DNA from: Straminergon stramineum
Taxonomy: Eukaryota; Streptophyta; Bryopsida; Hypnales; Calliergonaceae
Direction of reading: 5' to 3'
Assembly (NCBI GenBank): GCA_963920665.1
Contig: OY987271.1
Location: 10,295,350-10,359,349, forward strand
Length of the DNA stretch: 64,000 bases
The position numbers and the translations under genes are program-made. The notes under the pieces are model-generated. The model had not been told where the DNA came from, searched no databases, and saw only the letters and a program-made list of their open reading frames with translations. This document shows, piece by piece, positions 57,718 through 64,000 of this stretch (position 1 is the stretch's first letter; each line of letters starts with the position of its first letter).

Positions 57718-60700
57718 TGAGTTGTTGTTTTGCATTGTGTTATTTTTGAACTTGCTATTACATTACATCAACATTCAAGAATCAATATATGACCACATGT
57801 AAAACATATTTATAACTTCCAAGTATGGTATGTTTTTAATGAATGAAATTCTTGTTTTTCACTAGATAAGAAAAAAATAAAGAAATAATAGCATTTTTTG
57901 GCAAAAATGAGAAGGTAATTAAGTAATAAATTTCTATCACTAAACCATGTTCATGTTTTTTTACATAGTCATGTGCAAATTTTTATTGTAGTAGTTGTAA
58001 ACATGCTTGATTTTCCAAATTTATCATCAATTGATGTTATCAAATAACAACAATGAAGTTTAAATATATGAAAACAAAAACATTTTTTTTCATAAAATTA
58101 GTAAATACCTATTTTCATATGAATGTCTTCAGCTATTATAATAGTTTCTAAAACTATATTTATTATGTATAAAAGTTTATGAAATATTACTTGATTGTTA
58201 ACATCAAATTCAAAAAATGTCAAAGTACACACATTCATTCAAAAACATGAAATTTCTTGAGCTCCAAAACATTCCACTATTTAATGTCGTGTCTTGAGAA
58301 TTTGTCATTTGAGTAAATAAAATATATTCCGAGAAATACTCAAATATAGATGATGCTATATAAATTATACTCTATCATATAATAATTGAGAAATGAATTG
58401 TGCATTTGGTATAGAAGAAAATCTTGAATTCTAACATTTTGAATTATATACAAATGTTGATAACATTATTTGAAATTACATGGAGTTTTAATTTCTATTG
58501 TCTATATTAGACTTCATTCAATAGTAAAATTGTATTTTGAAATCATAAACAATCCAAAAAAAATAATAAATAATGAAGTATCAATAATTTCTTGATAATA
58601 AATATCTATATCTAAACCATTTTTCAATAGATACTATTAGGTCTACAAATGTCAATGAAGAGTGGTTGATTGCAATTACAATAGATGCACATTTCATAAC
58701 TTATACTTGAACAACCGGTTGATATTTTATTGATACATTTTGTATTAAAACTTGTCATAATTGACTTGACTATTGTTGATTTTTTAATGGAAAATTATTT
58801 TAACACATTGATCATATCTAAAACTTGTATATAGACATCACTACACTAGATGCATACTTAAACTTGACAAAAATAAATAAATTGATATAATCTATTAATA
58901 CTATTTTTATAACATATTTTCTTCCCAAAATTATCGTATTTGGTGATAGTTCTTGCCACATAATTAATTATAATAGGCAAATATTGTTATGCAAATTTCC
59001 ATAAAGAAAAAACATTTGTTTACTTACCTAATTTTTTAAAATGCCCCCCCAAATTGGCTTATGTTTTAAAAAATATTATTTGTTGACCCTAACTATTGAA
59101 TACGGTATACAAACTTTTAATTATTTTATAGAATTAATCCTTAAAGTCCCGGGGTTCAAAATTTGAACAATGGACGAAAAAAGCACAATCTAAGCATGGA
59201 TAATCTTTGCTTTATCATCCATCTAATTGTTTATTCATTCTTCTATTAGTTCTTTAATATATATGCATTGTAGATTTTCTAAACTTTGTATATAAATATT
59301 CAATAACTCAAACTAAGGAATCAAATATATTTTACCTCAAAAATTTCATTTTTTAATTCTAGAAATCACCTTTTAAAAACTAATTGAATAAATAAGCAAA
59401 ATATAAATCTTTAAAAATCACCATAATTAAAATAATTTTTTTGAACTTCACCCCTAAACAACTAACTAAGGTGTTTTGAGACCCCAAAATACTTCAAAAT
59501 ATTTGTACCCAAAGCAAAGCTAATTTATTTTTTTAACAAAGCCAACCATAGGATCCTTTAATCAACTTACTCAAATACATCTTCCCAAAATTTTACAACA
59601 AAAATCCACACCAATTGCAAGTGCAATGTGCCTAAACTTCAAAAAGTAGTTATTTTTAGCCCTTTTCAAAAGTGAGTTTTTTTCTTTCAACAATTCTAGA
59701 AAATATGTGTGTTCCAGAAATTGGTGCATTTTAGTCAATATGTTGAAAAAAGTATTCAAATTAATTACACAAAAAAAAATTCAACAATTTTTTTTAATAT
59801 CCATTGTTAAGAAAATGAAAAAAGTGGAAGATGAAAGAAAAATGTAAATCGCCAATAACTTTGACAAGAAATTGAGAATTGTAAATTCAAATAGTGAAAA
59901 TGTTATGGTAAACAATATGTATCTTGCCTTTTATTATTTTTGGAAAATTTTCAATATTAATATTAAGCTAAAAAAATAAATGAAATGTTTGATTTTTTAC
60001 CTTTGTTGCTTGCAAAATAAAACTCTTTGTAACTTTCATCTCATTCTTTGAAATTAAATGGTTCAATTATTTTGTATAGCTATCAATCCCAAGAATCAAA
60101 TCAAATTCATTTTAAAATATAATTTGAGTTGCAAGCCCGCTTTGACATTGAAATTGCAAAATACTTATAACTTTTGCAAAATACTTATTGGAATGATGTG
60201 AACAAAGTGTTAGATGTAGATTAGGAGGATTAGCATCCCTCCTAAAGATTTCATGCAAAAATTCTAAGCTAAGAAGTCAATAGAACTTGTCCAAGTTCTC
60301 AAGAAAATTCAAGGGGTGAAATAAAACTTTTGTACAAATTACAATTTCTCAATCTACAATCAAATTTAGGATGAATTTTGAATTTTTTTCCTTTCAATTT
60401 CATTGAAAAATATTGGTTGGTGTGGTGGGTGGTCTCTAACTGTATGGATACAATTTATGAAACGTGTTCGAAAACTTCTTTTTTACAGAATTCATCATTA
60501 ATTTTTTCACTAAGTTTCATTCTATAATAAATCCTCACAATTTTGAAAGTGAAGACTACTATTAGTCCTTCAGGGGTTAAAAGACATATAAACTACAATA
60601 ATTAAAGGCAAGTATTTTGGTTATTTTAAAAGTAGAATTGTCTTAAAATGTTGACATAGTTATTGGCTTGAAGGGTCTTTGATGTACTTCCTTGTATGTT

Positions 60701-61050
60701 GAATTTAACATGTTTTTCAAATCAAGATACAATTAATAATATTTTTTGAATTTCAATTACAATTTAAAAAACTATAGAGTGTTATAATTTAATTTTTAAA
60801 TCAACCTCAACATGATCAATTTTTTTTACTATAATCTACTAAAAGACATCAATTTAATAAAAATTTACCCCTTCTAAATTCAATTTTGATCTTGTCATGA
60901 AAATAGGAGCTTCCAATGCTCAGTACTATCCATTATAACTTGAAATTACGTACAAGTGTATATTATCGAAGAGTTTTAAAAAAATCAAGCATAGAAATAT
61001 AAATTTACAATGCTATGTTTTACCATCACTACATTAGGAAAATTCTGAGC
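57718..61050. other. AT-rich non-coding stretch
   Basis: No gene is supported. A possible right end of another TTAA element (AGTCCTTCAGGGG-TTAA) lies at about 60560-60576 but no convincing partner was found. Confidence 0.4.
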
Positions 61051-61056
61051 TCTAAG

Positions 61057-61198
61057 GGCTTCTTCACACTATGGCCATCCAAGTCGAGAGGCTGTGGGAT
61101 TGAGTGGCCAAACTTTGGTGAGAGTCCAAGGAAATGAGCAATAAATAGGCCAAAAAAACTAGGAATTGGAACCTTTGGCTGGCCATAGTGTGAAGCCT
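61057..61198. repeat. Small hairpin with ~20-bp arms
   Basis: GGCTTCTTCACACTATGGCC and GGCCATAGTGTGAAGCC are inverted, 100 bp apart. The word TTCACAGTACAGC at the far side of the region (about 61850-61870, on the minus strand) resembles the arm, so this may be one end of a larger, worn element ending near 61880. Confidence 0.6.
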
Positions 61199-61514
61199 CC
61201 AAAGTCCAAGCCCAAAGTCCAAACCTATTCCATTTTTTTGACTTCTATCCTTTCTCTCCACATTAATCCATCTGATTTCTGAAATTTTCAATGAATTGTC
61301 ACCCATGTGACAAGCAAAAGGTTAAAAAACATGAGAAAGGAGTCAAAAATGGCCTTGGAAAAATAATTACAGCACATACTCTCATCATCGAATAAGGAAT
61401 ATGAAGGATATAAATGGAATAAAAAGGTGGCATTAAACATTGAAAGGAAGTAGGTTCATTGAATGCTAAGACTCACCAATTTAGTAGTGGAGACTAGGTT
61501 TCAAATCCCAATGG

Positions 61515-61575
61515 CGACACAAATAAACAAACAAACAAATAAATAAATAAATGGCGACACAAATAAACAAATAAG
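61515..61575. repeat. Tandem duplication with ACAA/ATAA microsatellite
   Basis: The word AATGGCGACACAAATAAACA occurs twice about 43 bp apart, separated by (ACAA)n and (ATAA)n runs. Confidence 0.7.
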
Positions 61576-61650
61576 GGCATACTACCTATTTCTACAAAAA
61601 TAGTCCAATCTAATGGCTGAGATTTTGTCAGTTTTTGAAAAAAACTTGAT

Positions 61651-61711
61651 GAACTCTCAATTAGAGTTTGGGTCGGCCAAAATTGGAGACCCAAACTCTA
61701 ATCAAGAGTTC
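61651..61711. repeat. Short 61-nt hairpin
   Basis: Arms GAACTCTCAATTAGAGTTTG (to 61674) and its complement starting at 61688 pair over about 24 bp with two mismatches around a 13-nt loop. Confidence 0.7.
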
Positions 61712-61877
61712 GTTGCTAAGTAAGCATTTGTTTGCCATGTAGGTAGACAAATGGGAGATGGACTTTGGACTGTGCCTCCTTGTGTGAAGGCTCAAGAGGC
61801 CAAACTCTTGGGTTTCTGCAATCTCATTGGCTGAAACCGACGGACTCTCGACTTTGTGCTGTACTGTGAAGCGGCCC

Positions 61878-62081
61878 TAAACAAGGTTGCCAGTATTAGA
61901 TTTTCGGCCCCCCCGTGGTGCAAGTATAGAAAAAATAAAAATAAATTTTTTTTTGGAAAAAAATATGGCACTAGTAGTAACACGTTAGATTCCAAAATTT
62001 AAAAAATAAATTTATTTTTTTATTTTTTTTATTTTTTTCTATAATTGCACGATGGGGGTGTAGAATTCGCAGCCTTGTTTA
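61878..62081. mobile_element. MITE, 204 bp, with TAAACAAGG termini
   Basis: Left end TAAACAAGGTTGCC and right end GCAGCCTTGTTTA are inverted. The inversion continues with GGGGG runs, TGCA-words and TATAGAAAAAA / TTTTTTCTATA, so the element folds over most of its length. The middle is an A/T-rich spacer. TAA edges could be a PIF/Harbinger-like target site but this is uncertain. Confidence 0.75.
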
Positions 62082-62566
62082 AAGCTCAGAAATTTTCTAA
62101 TGAATAAATAAGTAGAATATAATGTGTGTAGATATGTAATAAAATAATTGTGTTTATCAACTAATATCACTTATGTACTTGTGAAATACTTATAAGTATA
62201 ATATTATATATTTTTTAAAATTAAGATAAAAATAAAACTAGATCTTTGTTGTCTTTGCTACAAGTCTTGACCAACTTTAGCTTTTATCTCCCTAAAACTT
62301 TGGAATCTAAAATTTCAAAATGATCTCATGTAGGTATTGGAGTAAAAACAAATTGTTGCCAAAGCTCATTTGGGGGATGCAATGAATTTTGCATCAATGA
62401 TACGTCAATGATGTATACCAACATGCCGAGGCACAAAAACTTATTTCATAGTTCTAAGAAAAAATTGACAAGAGATAAAAGTAATTCCATATCACGGTGA
62501 ACAAAACTGAGTGTTAGCTTAGGCATGGCTAAACTTGAGAATACTTTTCTTTCAAGGTAATATGTA
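62082..62566. other. AT-rich non-coding spacer
   Basis: No gene or element supported. Confidence 0.35.
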
Positions 62567-63066
62567 GTAAGGTAAAACAGCCCATTGTGGTCAGAATTAG
62601 GAGTTCATACTCATGCCATGGCTGAAATTTTTTCATTTTTTTTCCACTTAAACACAAGTTTGAGAAACAGTGAGAGCATTTGAAATTATATTTTTTTGAC
62701 AAAGTATGAATTTGCTATGAATTTTTGAAGTGTTCAGCCCATCATGGCCCATAAGAGTCTGTAGACTACCTTAGAACCAACAGAATCTGTATCCATCATG
62801 CTCATCTTACACACCTAAAGTAGTCACAATAATTTCTAATGTGAAAGGCCTAAAAAAGTCACTTCCTACAATGAAATTACACTAAAAAGTTACAAGTTCC
62901 TAATGCAGTCACTAATCACTCCATTACTGTCAGATAAGACATTGATTGTGGTCCAAATCTCATTTACTAATAAAACCCATGATGGGGTCTGAAAAAACCC
63001 ACAATGGGGTGACTTGCTAGGTGACCACTATGGGTCATCTGACCACAATGGGCTGATTTACCTTAT
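62567..63066 (+). mobile_element. Repeat family N, full copy, 500-bp TIR element
   Basis: Left end TAAGGTAAAACAGCCCATTG and right end CAATGGGCTGATTTACCTTA are inverted repeats of about 27 bp. Internal words CCCATCATGGCCC, CCCATGATGGGG and CCCACAATGGGG repeat the terminal motif in both orientations. A second, partial copy lies inverted at 18851-19256. No coding capacity, so it is a MITE. Confidence 0.85.
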
Positions 63067-63179
63067 GTCCCACACTATAACTTTTGAATATTGACTTCCA
63101 GACTTTGTCCATTGATGCTTATGGTACGGTTGTTTGACATGCAAACATTTCAAATTTTTACTCAGTTTTGTTAGATGAT

Positions 63180-64000
63180 GTAGATGCAACTCCATCTTGC
63201 CTTTGAAGAAAAATGGAATGGTACTGTTTCCCTGTTCAATGGAAATTGTCCATGTGTTTCAAGAAAAAAAAAAAAAAGTAGAAAAATTGAATGAAAAATC
63301 TTTTGAGAAATCCAGTAAAAGTACAGGCACTTTTCTTAACAAGAGGTCCCTCTCTTTCATCTTCGTCTCCCCCAACAAACATTTGTCCCATTAATATGAA
63401 TGATCTGCATGTACCGGTAGTAGAGGGAGCTCAAAGTCCCAGAAACGTAGGGACGGACCCTCCAACGACAATATCTACACACAAGATTTCCCCGGCTCTT
63501 CATATTCTTCCAACATCCATCCACATCCATCGCTCCAACAATTCACCCCGCAACCATGGACAGAGCACCGAAATTCATCCTCCCCCTCTACGCCGCCACA
63601 GACATTCATCCTCCAACGTCCCTCAGCCATCGCTTCACTACCGACATTCATCTGACCATTTCCTGCCAAGGCAGTGAGTCCCCCCGAACATTCATCCCAC
63701 ATATTTCATTCATCCACTACTGGGTCCGTCTTTGGCTGGCGGAGTGACGCTGGGAGTCCTCTCTGAAGGAAGACGCACTTCGTCAAATCACTTTCGCAAC
63801 ACAAGCTTTCCGTTCGCCATAGATCTGCAAACCCTAAGAGCCTTCTTCTCTTTCGCGATGCTGACTCCTTAACGCCATGCCGCACGGGCTCCTCATGGTC
63901 ACGTATGCATCCAGTCCGTAGTTTTTGCGCATGTTAGGCGCATGTCAAGGATTTTCTAGAACTTTGCTGAAAACTTTTCCGCGAGGGTTCGAGGGTGCGG
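63180..64000. other. GC-richer edge, possible gene 5' region
   Basis: From about 63340 GC content rises, with many ACATTCATCC and CATCCATC words. The frame 63291-63677 is Ser/His/Pro-rich and looks like translated repeat, not a protein domain. The last 250 bases are GC-rich and could be promoter or 5' UTR of a gene lying beyond the window. I cannot name a gene. Confidence 0.35.

Noticed and set aside
59133..60576. Possible further TTAA element (TTAA-TCCTTAAAG to TTCAGGGG-TTAA)
   Set aside because: Only the right end is convincing; the left terminus matches poorly over a few bases.
63291..63677. 128-codon Ser/His/Pro-rich frame
   Set aside because: Driven by repeated CATCC words; no protein motif; overlapping frames on the other strand are equally open.
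1..64000. tRNA, rRNA or organelle-derived segments
   Set aside because: Reading both strands I found no cloverleaf with B-box and acceptor pairing, no rRNA core words and no organelle genes; a covariance-model scan would be the decisive test.

Overview
The window looks like nuclear DNA of a land plant with a large, repeat-rich genome. It is AT-rich with real genes far apart. It carries decayed Ty1/copia retrotransposons primed from initiator-Met tRNA, many MITE-sized DNA transposons, and a spliced gene of the plant DUF4050 (Gag1-like clamp) family. The density of old nested repeats suggests a gymnosperm, fern or other large-genome lineage, but the exact clade is inference only. Nothing suggests bacterial, organellar or viral DNA.

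Layout. 1-12 kb: a diverged ~60-bp tandem repeat (974-1462), then a decayed plus-strand copia element (about 1.7-10.75 kb) split by a second, nearly complete minus-strand copia (4010-9086) with both LTRs, PBS and PPT. 13-19 kb: a 790-bp foldback element, a MITE split by a 1.3-kb GC-rich solo LTR, a TTAA-flanked element, and one copy of a repeat seen again near 63 kb. 19.9-21.3 kb: an unrecognised broken coding region, then a 5'-truncated LINE with an 11-bp target duplication. 23.6-24.65 kb: a near-perfect palindrome of about 1.07 kb. 26-32 kb: a GC-richer gene island with the DUF4050 gene (exons 27829-29275 plus an uncertain first exon) and a remnant resembling endo-beta-mannanase. 34.6-38.3 kb: dispersed repeats, a miRNA-precursor-like hairpin, and an acylphosphatase-like frame (37559-37899) that lacks both catalytic residues. 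44-50 kb: a ~180-bp tandem repeat, a lysine-rich orphan ORF (minus, 45531-46199), two inverted TTAA-flanked elements with a third inserted in one of them, a retroposon with a 12-bp target duplication, and a TA-flanked MITE. 54.7-57.5 kb: a very long disordered reading frame on the minus strand (about 870 codons in one register, with two internal stops). 57.7-64 kb: mostly empty AT-rich DNA, then hairpins and MITEs, then a GC-richer edge.

The genes do not form a pathway. The most coherent signal is a set of non-autonomous elements whose ends read TTAA-CCC(C/T)...GGG-TTAA. One of them can be checked against a nearby paralogous copy that lacks the insertion, which supports a TTAA target duplication as in piggyBac-type transposition. 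piggyBac is not one of the TIR superfamilies normally described in land plants.
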